DNA of 64,000 nucleotides, from contig JANQBS010000058.1 of assembly GCA_033085395.1 (NCBI GenBank), forward strand, positions 1 through 64,000, read 5' to 3'. How positions within the stretch are numbered: position 1 is the stretch's first letter; each line of letters opens with the position of its first letter. Shown here piece after piece: positions 23,448 through 33,990 of this stretch. Origin of the DNA: Xanthoparmelia taractica. Lineage: Eukaryota > Ascomycota > Lecanoromycetes > Lecanorales > Parmeliaceae. A program made the translations under genes and the position numbers. The notes under the pieces are model-generated. The model ran no database searches and was not told the DNA's origin. It saw only the letters and a program-made list of their open reading frames with translations.

Positions 23448-24779
23448 GGCATCCTAGGCGGGCAAACAAAATCGTACGCCCGGCCCTGGACTGGTTGCAT
23501 CCCCTTCGATCAGCTCACTAAAGACAACCTACCACCCTTCTACGTCCGCCTCGAAGACAACCAAGTCGGTCATCTCGCCTACTGGGTCTCGATATGCCGA
23601 GGATCAATCACTCGTCTCAAGCTCGGCCAAGTCTGGCCCTGGGACTTCGACCTACATGGAAAGGTCTCGTTAAAGAGAGATAGTTGGGGTGCAGAGTATG
23701 ATGGTTGTGGCAAGGAGAAGGGAAAGGGCCTCGGCGGTGGGAAAAAGGTGCCCGCGTGGACAGACCCAGGACTCCCACTTACATACACGAGCAGTCACAA
23801 AATCATGGTTGCCGAGCTCGATGCTTCCAGGAGGAGTGCGGCTTTGAAACGAAAAGCAGAAGAGGAGGCCGGGCGCAACGTGTGGATGCCCGTGAAGAAG
23901 CCCAGGCTCGGCAGCATGGCCATGGTATTGAAGCAGATGAAACAGAATGCGGAGAAGAAGCGCCGCGCCGCGGATACAGAAAAAGAACGCTATACCGGAG
24001 GAAAATCCGAGCTCCGAGACGCAATGCACGTCGTCGACACCCTCATGCGGAGCGCCACAGAAACGGAAAATCAAAACGCCGCGCTCGAAACCATGTTATT
24101 GAAAAACGAGGCCCAGTACATCAAAAACACTGATGACATGTTCGACGAATGGCTCGCCTACAATGCGATCAAACGGACGGAAGTGGACAGAATGCTCGAG
24201 GATCATGCCGCTGAGATTAAGACCCGGGATACCAAGATTGGGGTCTTGAACACAGAAGGCAAGAAATCCCGAGCTCGTCTGGAAAGGGAGAAGCAAAAAG
24301 TCAAAGTCCGTGATGCGCGTTTGGCACAGGTAAAGAGACGCTGGGTGCAGGAGCAGGATCGTATGAAGCAGAGATTTAGAGAAATCGAAGAGTCGGCATT
24401 GGATCTCGACGAGCTGTCTGAACTCAACAACTATGAAGATGACGAGTTGGACGACGATGGTGAATTCTCGGATTTTGGAGCTAAAATAGGAAAAGGGGGG
24501 GTAATGGCGATGGGGGAGCAACAGGCGGAGCAGAAGCAACAGCCTCAAGAACCCAAGAACGAGCCAAAGAAGCGAGAGGCTATCTTGGCCCAAGGGGCCA
24601 CGCAGCCGGAGACAAAGCGACCCCTAGATCGCGAGCTGAGCAAGTCGATTGTCCGGGAGACGATCAAGAGCATAGACCTTGTCCATCTCGACGAAGAAGA
24701 GGGCGAGTCGGACGAAGGCCCAATCTCTAGTCTACAAAAGGGAAAGTCTAGGAAATCGGTCCGCGGCAGGTTAGTTTAG
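23448..24779 (+). CDS. Coiled-coil protein; 5' end disrupted or unresolved
   Basis: A 443-codon frame open from 23448 to the stop at 24779. The first ~100 residues look like a compact domain (WTGCIPFDQLT, FYVRLEDNQVGHLAYWVS, WPWDFDLHGKVSLKRDSWG). A long charged coiled coil follows, then an acidic stretch (DEDELDDDGEFSD type), a Gln-rich linker and a basic C-terminus (KGKSRKSVRGR), suggesting a nuclear or structural protein. Upstream, a protein-like frame starting at the ATG 23324 ends at a TAG (23454-23456) where the second frame takes over. No good splice donor lies between, so either a short unusual intron or a frameshift separates them. No family is recognised. Confidence 0.6.
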   Translation, partial: GILGGQTKSYARPWTGCIPFDQLTKDNLPPFYVRLEDNQVGHLAYWVSICRGSITRLKLGQVWPWDFDLHGKVSLKRDSWGAEYDGCGKEKGKGLGGGKKVPAWTDPGLPLTYTSSHKIMVAELDASRRSAALKRKAEEEAGRNVWMPVKKPRLGSMAMVLKQMKQNAEKKRRAADTEKERYTGGKSELRDAMHVVDTLMRSATETENQNAALETMLLKNEAQYIKNTDDMFDEWLAYNAIKRTEVDRMLEDHAAEIKTRDTKIGVLNTEGKKSRARLEREKQKVKVRDARLAQVKRRWVQEQDRMKQRFREIEESALDLDELSELNNYEDDELDDDGEFSDFGAKIGKGGVMAMGEQQAEQKQQPQEPKNEPKKREAILAQGATQPETKRPLDRELSKSIVRETIKSIDLVHLDEEEGESDEGPISSLQKGKSRKSVRGRLV

Positions 24780-25120
24780 TGCGATTGATGTGAAGCGGGA
24801 TGCAGGGAGGCAGCTTTGTTTCTTTCGTGGAAATTGTCTCTTAGGCCAAGCTGGCATGAGAAGTGGAGGCCGATAGCCAGCGGGCATCATGATGAGAAAA
24901 AATAGGCTAGGAAATCATATCGAGTATGTTTTAGACCATTGGTAGCATCAATCCACAGTAGGATCAATCCCAGGGGCTGTGCTCTCCGAAGTTGCAAATG
25001 TCACAAGCGAACGGATTGAAATAGCCTACACGCCCGCGTCCATTTTCCTACAACGCACGAACGGGAGCAAAAAGTCTTTCCGTACAAACAGACACACAAT
25101 ATGACCGGTAAACACGTCCC
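24780..25120. other. Convergent intergenic region
   Basis: 3' flanks of two converging genes. No conserved element is visible. Confidence 0.5.
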
Positions 25121-27386
25121 TTACTCCCCCAACTTTGTCCTCAACCGATCGACCTCGGCCGTCAACTTACCAATCTCCTGACTCTGCGCACTCATCGTCA
25201 TAGTCTGCTGCTCCAACAAGCTTTTGATCTCGGCTAACGATCTCTGGATGGGTTGATCTGAAACGCTTCCAGCATGCGGTCGAGACTTAGTGTTGGCAAG
25301 GGGTTCCTGGGTAGATTTACTGGATAAAGGCTCCTGAGTGGATTTGCTGGAGAGTGGCTCCTCTGTGGATTTTGAAGGGGGAGCCCGCTCTTTCTTGATC
25401 AATGTTGGAGTGTCTTGACTGGCCGCTACCTGACTTGCTTGTGCAAAATCATCTGGCTTGTCGACTGGCGAGAGAGGGTCTCCCAAACCCCTTGAAATGG
25501 CCGCTGGCTCCGACTTTTCGATTGGGGCTGCAGCGGGGGCATGCCTCTCAGAGCGATCAATGGGTTTGGCGATTTCTTCGAACGACGAGCTGTCCTCCTC
25601 GGACTCGTCGTCTTCTTTGTCATCGGTGAATTTGGACGCTAGATCTTTGATGGAAGAAGTTTGTTGATTCATTGATGGCGGTGGGCCGCGCATACCAGAT
25701 GCTGGAGCTGCAGGCTCTGATGCTGTCTCAGGAGCTTTCTTTGTTGGGGATGGCGTTGGAGGCGAATGCTGGGCAGCGGGCTTGTAGTCCACTGCTACCT
25801 CTGCCGGTTCTTCGCCAGCATAGATACTGGCTAAATCGATCTTTGGCGGCAGACCATTTTTTCCGTCGAACCATTGACCAGCTGACATGGCGGGCTTCGA
25901 GCCAACAACGGGAGGGAAGATATCATCCTGGAAGACTTCGGCTCGCCGCGGTACGATGAATGATATTGGCTCAATGTATGAGTCGTTGACGGTCTTAAAG
26001 GCCCGCATAACCTCGTTCTCGTGAGTATTGACACCACGTTTGGGAAGGAAGGCAACGCCTCGTTGCGGGTCCCCAGATTTATATTCAGACAAAAATTCGA
26101 ATTTGTCGTTCTCATATTCGAAATAGCGAATATTTCCATCACTATACATGATCAGTAAGTGCAGATGCTCTACAGCAGGAGTTGAAAAGCGTACCCTTTT
26201 CCTGCAAGGTAGAGACACTGTGTTCCATCATCCCAGAATGGCATGCAAACCCCAGATATCGCATCCAGCATCTGAAAGCCTCCCACAGGCTCTTTCGGGT
26301 CTCTTATGTCCCATAGACCTAATTGCCTGTCACTCATCTTAGAGAAGCCTGTGGTGGCTACCCTGTCGTGTTCGCCCATCCAAGTGACGCGGCTGTTCTT
26401 AGCTCCTTGGTGACCGGGCACGACGTGTGCTGGCTTCTCTTGCCGAACGTCCCATACTCGAAGCTTCTTGTCTCGAGACGTCGTAACCATCAAAGAACCG
26501 TTCGCGCTCCATGATAGGGACTGTACGATATCCGTGTGTTTGAGGGTCAGGCGGGGAGAGCCAGCCTCGATGTCCCAAAGCTTGATGGTATAGTCGCCTG
26601 ATGAGGTTGCGAGGACATTCTCTGCAGCTGGGTTGAAGAGGACGTGGCCTACTTTTCTGTACACAGTGTTAGTACTAAAATCTTGTGAAAGATCTGTAGC
26701 AATCATACCTTGAATGTCCGGAGAGTTTCTGGACCGGGGCAACATCCTTGACCGCTTCACCTTCTTGTGTCCGCAGCGTAAAATCTTCAGGAACTTTGTA
26801 TAGGAATGCCTACCACAGTGAGCTTTACATTTCAGACTGGTATGGTATCTGTCATACCTTGCCATCGTCGGATCCTGAGGCCACCAGAGAGTCGTTGAAT
26901 GGAGACCTGTGACCAATCTGAGTGTTGGCATAATCATGCATTGTACGGGCCTTACCAGTCCGTGTCCAAGACCACAGCAGTGTGTCCTCTGAATAAAGGC
27001 AACTGTTCAGGCAATCGCCCCTTCTCATTGATAGGTATGACCGCGAATGCGCCACCACCGCTGGCCTCCCAATTGACGGAAATATATTGGGGGTTCGCCT
27101 TTGGTGCTATCAGACCATATCCCCGATAATCCAGTGCGTGTGTACCACCTTTACGAGGTTCGTATCCCAGGCATTTCTGGAGATCCGTATATTATCGTAG
27201 GATTGTTCCTGAATAAGAATTCAGTATCAGACCGCAACCTCTTCAGTAGTATCGAGCAGTCGCACTTTCCTTGTCGGCCGGCCGAAGACATGCCCTGCGT
27301 TGAATCTTAGTTTGTGGCATACGTGGGAAGGAAAGCTGCGTGGGAGGCCTACGGTACTTCGACGAGCGCACAAAACGACCTGACAT
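25121..27386 (-). CDS. crn1: Coronin (actin-binding WD-repeat protein)
   Basis: Eight exons join in phase: complement(join(25121..26141,26195..26656,26709..26809,26858..26906,26956..27098,27149..27208,27266..27294,27353..27386)), giving 632 residues. The start MSGRFVRSSKYR and the next block HVFGRPTRK are the coronin signature. NAWDTNLVKANPQYISVNWE and SPFNDSLVASGSDDG follow, then WD40 repeats ending TIKLWDIE, KLRVWDV and LGLWDIRDP, and the coronin-specific C-terminal propeller region (GDPQRGVAFLPKRGVN, IEPISFIVPRR). Residues about 430-590 are a Ser/Pro/acidic linker that includes three SKST(E/Q)EPL repeats at 549-575. Residues about 594-632 are a short leucine-heptad coiled coil for oligomerisation. 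Coronins bind F-actin and regulate Arp2/3 and cofilin at actin patches. All introns are GT..AG and 47-58 nt. Confidence 0.96.
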
Positions 27387-27854
27387 CTGTCCGCATACAC
27401 GAGGGTATCTTGTAGGAGGTCGAGTGCGTTAGGGTAGCTGAGGGCAGTAGAAATGATTCATACTTCATATAGGATAGCAAGCTTAAGCAACAGGGTGATC
27501 GTGATTTAAGGACAAAGAAGACACAAAAAGGTAAGTCCCCATGTTTCGGCGCTAAGGCATGTTCCGAATGTACCTAGGGTTAGGGCTACTACTAGCGCTG
27601 TTCAAGACTTTACGAAATTATCAACTTCAACCCTTCACGCTCTCTAAAGTAAGGTAGACAACGAGCCGAAGGCCTAATATTCACTTAGGGAGTTCCACAC
27701 GGTTATCCCGGCTATAAAATTGATTCCATCCTGTACCCTTGAATCATCTGCGCATTTCCAGCTACCTTTGAAGGCCTTTCTGCCTACCTTGACTGGGCCC
27801 GTATCATTGCTCCATGGGGAGACCTAAGTGCGTTGTTTGAAGATGTGGCGATAA
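27387..27854. other. Intergenic: coronin 5' flank and kinase 3' flank
   Basis: Minus-strand promoter of the coronin gene and 3' flank of the kinase. CTAGGGTTAGGGCTA at about 27573-27587 resembles a degenerate telomere-type repeat but is too short to interpret. No gene. Confidence 0.45.
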
Positions 27855-29315
27855 CTAAGATTGAAGCCACGGGTCATCTAGGAGCTGGCTGGCCGTCTCA
27901 CGCTCTTCTGGCGTCCATCGCAACATCTTTCTAGCAAATCGAAAGAAGGCGACCTTTTCATTTTCATCCAGCGATGCGGTGGTATCTTCCAGCGCTAGTC
28001 CTCCGTCTGGCATGGTATGCTCACTCAAAAGGTGGTCTGGAAAATAATCAGTCTCTACTCTTGCTTAAAGAAGAGCAAGGCGCATTGTCGGCTCACAATT
28101 GGTGTCGAAGTATGATGAAGTCTTTTCTCCCCTTTCAAGTAATTCTTTAGGTGGGGGTCCAAGCATCGTCACCATTTCGCACAAGTGCGCTTGAGCATTG
28201 TAACGTGCAGCAGAATCTTGAGCGCAAAGTAAAGGTTTATTCTCTAACAAGTCCCACATCTCAAGACGTCTCAAGATTAGTGCTGAATCAGATGAGGATA
28301 TATTGAATGATTTTGCTTACCATGACCCCTAAGTTCCATATATCCGCGCTATAAGACCATCCTGCGCGTAGTATAACCTCCGGAGATTGAAAAAGATCTG
28401 GTTGGATTGGGTGGTTGTAGTTCTTCTCATGACCCCACACAGCCAGACCAAGGTCTCCTATTTTGGGGATTCCAGGGGGTCCTTTAAGATCGCCAAAATT
28501 GCGCCTAAGATAAATGTATCTGCCACTACTTTCTTTGTAAGGGCTTGGACTGTCCCTCTCTTCTGCAGCTAGGTCATCAAGTACAGAGTTCTTTTCGACG
28601 CTAATCATGATGTTTTCGGGCTTCAAATCTTCGACATATCAGCTAACGCCTAAGAGAAAAGAATTCCGAGGCTGCATGTACCGGTGTGTATGATGTGACA
28701 TTTAGTATGAAGATAATCTAACCCTTGGAGGAGGAATTTGATCAAGATCTTTAGGAAAAAGCTCGGTAGTTTCGAATCAGTCCTTCGCTGTTGCAAAGTT
28801 GCCAAGGACTCCCGCATCGGATCGTATACTAGAGCCAGATGTGGGCTGTCCGGACTACCGACTTCAAATGACTCTCTCACTACCCGGAGGTACTTAAGAC
28901 CTTCATGGCCAGGGTCAGCCGATCGAATGCACTTGGACGCTTCCAATTCCATATTCTTAGCGTTGCGGTCCGAGAACTCTTTCGTCAAGATCTTGAGGGT
29001 GACGTAGCGATTGCCCAGCCATCTCCACCTTCGGTATCGTTGAGTACGAATGCATTCGCATTTGAGCCCTTATTCCACATACCCAGTAATGTCTTGTGCT
29101 AGCCACACTGTTGAGCTACGGCCGAAGCCTAATTTCGAGATTACCTGGTACTTCCGATCCATCACTTCGTTTATTCGTACGGGATAATAGTTCTGAGCTT
29201 GGTATCTTGGCAATGTCTCTTCCTCGATCAAGACATCTGAGCCGTAGATCTGCGGCTTCGCACGCGTACTGTAAGCTCGGGCTGGCCGCATTGATAAATT
29301 CGTGAAGAAAGCCAT
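27855..29315 (-). CDS. SRPK-like serine/threonine protein kinase
   Basis: Five exons keep phase: complement(join(27855..28036,28097..28259,28321..28628,28682..29028,29083..29315)), 410 residues. YYPVRINEVMDRKYQVISKL precedes the glycine loop GFGRSSTV (63-70). The catalytic Lys is K90 in VTLKIL. The catalytic loop is HTDLKPENI (192-200) with HTD in place of HRD, and the magnesium motif is DLG (252-254) in place of DFG; both are typical of SR-protein kinases. SADIWNLG, WDLLENKPLL and a C-terminal FARKMLRWTPEERETASQLL block complete the fold. Fungi often carry many such compact SRPK copies whose substrates are unknown; the classical role is phosphorylating SR splicing factors. An upstream in-frame Met at 29405 would add 30 residues. 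A fold-back element begins 177 bp upstream. Confidence 0.88.
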
Positions 29316-29491
29316 AGTTAGGACCCGGAGATCAGGTGGAAAGCCAACATGATGCCCGAGAATGCATTTACGAGAGATATAAAGGCTTTCGAAGAATCCA
29401 GTCATATCAAGCCGGTGTCTGTCAAAAGTTGCGCGCGAGGGCGCTTCACGGCTAAAAGTCGAAAAGCTTGGCGCTGAAACCCTAAAGGTAT

Positions 29492-30236
29492 TACTCCTCT
29501 TTGCAAAACCGTTGGCGGGAGGTTCGGGAGGCCTTGGCAAAGGATTTTTTTTTTTTTGCTGGGGGTAAACAGGTCGTAAATTGTAGACTTTGAGCACGTA
29601 TACAAGAATAATCATATGTGTTTCAAGCTTACAATTAGTTGCGTTGAAATCCTCGTACTTGATTCTTTATTCGGCATTACTTATATATAAAGCGTAGCGT
29701 TATTACACGTTGTATAAGATACTCAAATTTAAGATTTTTTATTTACTTTTTTTAAGATTTACCTAAAAATTCAATAAAAATAATAACTTTTCTCTTATAT
29801 AACGTGTAATAACGCTACGTTTTATATATAAGTAATATCGAGTAAAGAAGTAAGTACGAGGATTTCAACGTAACTAATTATAAGCTTGAAATAGATATAA
29901 TTATTCTTGTATACGTGCTTAAAGTTCAAATTTGTCAAATTTGTTAGATTTTTATTTATCTTTTTTTAGCTTTATTTCGAAAAATTCGAAAAATTAATAG
30001 ATTTAAGCTTCGCCACGTACAATCAATAATAACGCTGCGTGATATATAATAAATTACTATCTAAGAGTATTAGATATACGCTTTCAATTGTAGCTTAGTA
30101 GATGTTTAGAATAGCCTTGATTATCGTTCTACAAGAGGATTCTTGAAATTTCGCGACTTTTTTACCCCCGGCCAAAAAAAAATTCATCTGCCAAGGCCTC
30201 CCGAACCTCCCGCCAACGGTTTTGCAAAGAGGAGTA
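29492..30236. mobile_element. Fold-back element with long nested inverted repeats
   Basis: The outer arms, 29492 to about 29565 and about 30165 to 30236, begin TACTCCTCTTTGCAAAACCG on one strand and match closely in inverted orientation, including GCGGGAGGTTCGGGAGGCCT. A second pair of arms, about 29593-29717 and 29793-29918, is inverted inside the first, and its right arm is more RIP-like. The centre is AT-rich. The element has no coding capacity. No target duplication could be read at the ends (left flank AAAGGTAT, right flank TGTAGTTA). The total is 745 bp. Confidence 0.75.
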
Positions 30237-30667
30237 TGTAGTTACTAATGAGCTAAGCCTGTCTACTAGGTCGTCTCAAACAAGAAGTGCTGGATCACCA
30301 AGGCTGCCAGCAAACATCTTCTTCATTTGAACTTTATCACACGGCGGTAAAATATGAGCTTATTGTTTCAGGAGACGGTACTTCCCATGCTTTGAAAGGC
30401 AATAGAAGTTTCTGCAGCATGGTAGCTCCCTGCCATGTCCTGAAGCACCACTATGATTGGATCATCTTGCTTAAAATAGTCGCCCCCAATCCAACTGACC
30501 CCTCACTCCTTCAGCCATATATATGTCCGAGTTGGGACTCAATTCATGCGATCAACGATCGTTGTATCCTCTGCATTGTCAGCACTCATTATTCAAAAGA
30601 TACCCCTCTGCTCTTTTCTTTCTAGCATCTTCTCTGCTTATCTAGGAAACCCCAGCAGCTTTAAGCC

Positions 30668-31243
30668 ATGCAACGAAGTTTTACAACAAGCGCCAAATCC
30701 TTTATTAGTTACGTTTGGAAAGGAATGACAGGGCAGCCGCTATGGGAAGAAGCGGGCAGCAAAGTCTTCGACAGCAATACCAAGCTCCCCAAGGTCGCCT
30801 CTGCAGTCATCGCGTAAGAGTTCACAGCCCTGAACAAACCATCTGCAATGGCGACTAATTTACTTAGAGGCAAACCACATGTTTCTAAGGATACAGAAGA
30901 ACATGTGTCAATGGAGCTTTTCAGCAACGAAACTCCTGACCCAAAATCTCGCATTACCTCTGCACACGTATACCGACGGGACCGCCAGCTACTCGAAGCA
31001 GAAGTTCAACTAGAATGGACCATTATGTGTAGTCTTGGCCAGGGACATCCGGGTTCCAGTGGTACAACTGAGCGGGTTTGGAAAGGATCCGTAGTGTCAG
31101 TTCCGCCCGCGAGACAGGGTGGAGTTCAATGTTGGACGCGGGTTGAGACGTATTGGGTCATAAGATCTCCTTCTTCAGCATGTATGAGATACAGCGTTCG
31201 ATCAAGCCTTATTCCGTCAACCAATGCACCGTGTACGAGTTAA
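30668..31243 (+). CDS. Hypothetical protein, two exons
   Basis: Exons 30668-30813 and 30868-31243 join in phase across a 54-nt intron with GTAAGA donor, ACTAAT branch site and TTAG acceptor, giving 173 residues. Without splicing the frame is broken by a TAA inside the donor, which supports the intron. The N-terminus is MQRSFTTSAKSFISYVWKGM, with basic and hydroxylated residues compatible with a mitochondrial presequence (inference). The middle (TEEHVSMELFSNETPD, VYRRDRQLLEAEVQLEW) is hydrophilic. The C-terminal third is low quality and may belong to a further intron. No family is recognised. Confidence 0.5.
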
Positions 31244-31621
31244 AGTAAATCATAGAGATCCCAGCCTTCAAACCACCTGTTGTGTATAGCTTCATTTTGT
31301 GGCTAACTAATATCCAAAGTCCAAACCTTCAGTCCCCTCTTTCGATCTGCGAGTTGTATTGTCCGTTCATGGTTGCCCTTTCTAGTCTCGATGGTGCTGA
31401 AATTCCCTACCAGTAACTGACCAAGTGGTCGCAAGGCCCTGAGTGCAGGCTAGCTTTGCATCAAGGATGGGATGTTTGGATGCTGTCGTTGCTATACGAA
31501 TGGCTTGCGCAAGCGACCTCGAAAGATACGAAAGCCTTCGTGTTTCTTCCCGTCTCAGATTCCTCAGTCAAGCATCCTTTCTTGGTGCTTTGGGAATACA
31601 ATCATTTACTCGTTCGTCATC
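31244..31621. other. Intergenic, no gene seen
   Basis: 5' flank of the secreted-protein relic. Overlapping plus-strand frames between 31443 and 31692 are out of register with the signal-peptide frame and are not supported. Confidence 0.45.
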
Positions 31622-32215
31622 ATGCGTACTGCATTATGCATTGCTGCTTTCACCGGCCTTGCTTACTCTGCCCCTCAGCTGATCGACCTTGATGAAATTG
31701 CCATCGATTTCGCTCCACCAAAATTGATCAAGCCCCTTTTCAACGTTATCTCCGACATCACTGCATCATCCACCGCTGCCGCCTAAACTCCCATCCAGGC
31801 GGAAGTAGCATAAGAGAAGCGAGATGACGACTGCTCGCTTTACCCAGCAGGATCTGGACCTATCCAAGCCCAGATGCTCCTGCCGCCATTTTTCTAGACC
31901 CCGCGATATGACTATCCCATAGCGCTTGCCGATGAAGAGTTTTGATATTTAATACTTGGACTACAGCAAGACATGCACCGACTCCGGACGGATACACCTT
32001 AGTCTTCAATAACCTCGGTGTATCTCTACAGGCTTCCATTACGTTGGTCTCTATACCCTCACTGCTTATAATAGCCTCACTTACGCCGCAATATTGATTC
32101 AAAGCCTAGCTGTAACCCCTTTAGCGTTTACTTCGGGCGCGACCCTACTGTGAATACCAACGCCCCCCTCCCAATCCCTTCTCAAGGCCACTTCCGCGGA
32201 ATGGTCTTATCATGA
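31622..32215 (+). pseudogene. Relic of a secreted fungal protein
   Basis: An ATG at 31622 starts a clear signal peptide (MRTALCIAAFTGLAYSAPQL, cleavage likely after YSA) followed by DEIAIDFAPPKLIKP. The frame ends at TAA 31784-31786. Protein-like sequence then continues in other frames: DCSLYPAGSG at about 31834, LVFNNLGVSLQAS near 32010, and SKPSCNPFSVYF then GRDPTVNTNAPLP near 32100-32160. These match the family of fungal secreted proteins with the pattern 'C..F...FERDP....P'. Expected Cys and Glu positions are changed and frames shift, so this is a decayed gene. The family identification rests on remembered patterns only. Confidence 0.6.
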
Positions 32216-33990
32216 CTAAAAAAACACCATGCGGAGCCCACAAAGTCCTCAACTTACTCGACGTCGTCAATTTCTCCACTCCAAACGTATCCCTCAAATC
32301 CTCATCCATGCGCATAACTCCCATAAACCGCCATCTGACCGTCGAACCCGCCCGTCTTCGCAAACTCGCTTTTCAAGTCCACCGCCGACTTATTCACATA
32401 CGCGCCCGCTGCGCTCGTCGGACCGCCAGGAAACGCCATTTCGAACATGACCTGCGCGTTGATGGCGCGCGGTGCTGGGGTCCGGGACGGCTTGCGTGGA
32501 GAATAATTCGATTTCGGTGACCGAGGAATGCGATTCTAGGTATTGGACGTATAAGTACATGGCCGCGTACTTGTTGAAGACGTCGATGAAGGTTGGGGCG
32601 TCGAGCTTTTTAATCCCGGTGGCGAAGCCTGAGTGGGAGTGCCTTTGATGCAGACAGAGGGGTGGGGTCCGAAGCCCGCGAGGCCGAGCACGTTGTTTCC
32701 AAGGATGATGTGGATGGTTTGGGTGTTTGGGTGACGGGGTTGAGGTCGAGGAAGGGCTGGATGAGGGGAATGAAGTTGTGCGTTGGGCCTGGGTAGACGG
32801 CGATAAGGATTGTGATTGTGGTTTGTGCTGTTGTGTGGTTAGATAGTGGTTCTCAGGATAGGAATTTTGGGAGGAGGGGAAGAGAGCTTACAACGCCAGC
32901 CGTCACGATTTAGGCAACGTAAATGATAAATTTATTCAAGATAGTAAGGTGGGTGAGAAAGGCGGTCGCATTTCTCATCCCGACTGTGAATTATCTGTCC
33001 TAGAAATGGAGAGCTCCGGAGGGAGGCTTCCTGGAAGGGATTTTAAGGTCTTGAAGTATAATTTGTTTGCAGAAGCCAAGAAGACCATATCCGCGTCCTG
33101 GACTTCGCCGTTTGTAAAAGGCGTAAACTTTATAAGTAGCGCTTCTAACACCGAGGCTCATGCCGGCACCACGGAAGCCCCAGAAGAGGTCTCACTTTTG
33201 CGTCGCTGATGCTGCGACAAGTTCACCAGCAGCGGTAACCAAGTCTGCGCTGACCAAGCTGTCAGTGATCAAGCCGTGAATACCCTGGTAGCGGCGGACG
33301 CCAGCTCCCATGGTTGCACCAATAAACCCAACACATGAACATGAGCCGGTTGCTTTGGAGGACTCAGTTAAGGTTCAACACACGGAGAATGCAAGGTTCT
33401 TACGGATTCCTATGCCTGCAGCATACAGTGGTTCAAGGACATCACCATTCACCAAATGTAACGGCACACCAGTGACCGTCATGGTGCTTGTAGCGTTAGA
33501 CACTTTAACAGCTATGAGCCCCTCCCGTGTCAATCTCAAGGCATTCTTGATCCCGTTAAGGTTGATACTGAACGAGTGACCCCCACTAGTGGCAGAAAAC
33601 GGGATTTTGTTTGCGGTGGCAAGCTTGACCCGGTATAGGTTAGCGCACACATACGTAAAACATCCATAAGCGATTAGGGATGGAGTAGTACGTACTTTGG
33701 TGACACGTCCTGGACACATGCAGGCTTCGCTGATGCAACGTACGTTGGTGCTTCATAGGTACTCCACGTTTGGGTGGTGAGAATTCCATAGTTCACCTGG
33801 CCGGGAAATATCAATTATATACCAGAGCACCATGCATGTTATGTTTATGACAGCAGCCTTTTGAGATTTGAAGTTACCCTCTCAGTAAGAGTGTAGGAAA
33901 CGCTTCCAGCCAGAGCGGACGTACCGAGGCCGAGAACACAGCCAAGTTGGCCAGCATGTCTAAGAGAACAAATCGCGACAAGAGATATCT
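32150..33990 (-). pseudogene. Relic of a berberine-bridge-type FAD-linked oxidase
   Basis: On the minus strand, scattered frames spell a PCMH-type FAD-binding oxidase in order. There is a start near 33.9 kb (TSALAGSVSYTLTERVTSNL), then TWSTYEAPTYVASAKPACVQ at about 33710-33770, and KLATANKIPFSATSGGHSFS at about 33560-33620, the glycine-rich FAD loop. GIHGLITDSLVSADLVTAAG and DLFWGFRGAG follow at about 33150-33290. The C-terminal substrate domain comes last (FIDVFNKYAAMYLY, VPDPSTARH) between 32.25 and 32.6 kb. Stops and frame changes break every block; the composition is not AT-shifted, so decay was not mainly by RIP. Such oxidases act in alkaloid and polyketide pathways. The 3' end overlaps the neighbouring relic. 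Confidence 0.72.

Noticed and set aside
29315..29615. Kinase start at 29615, adding 100 residues
   Set aside because: The added part reads through the fold-back element arm and an A/T run; Met at 29315 (or 29405) is more plausible.
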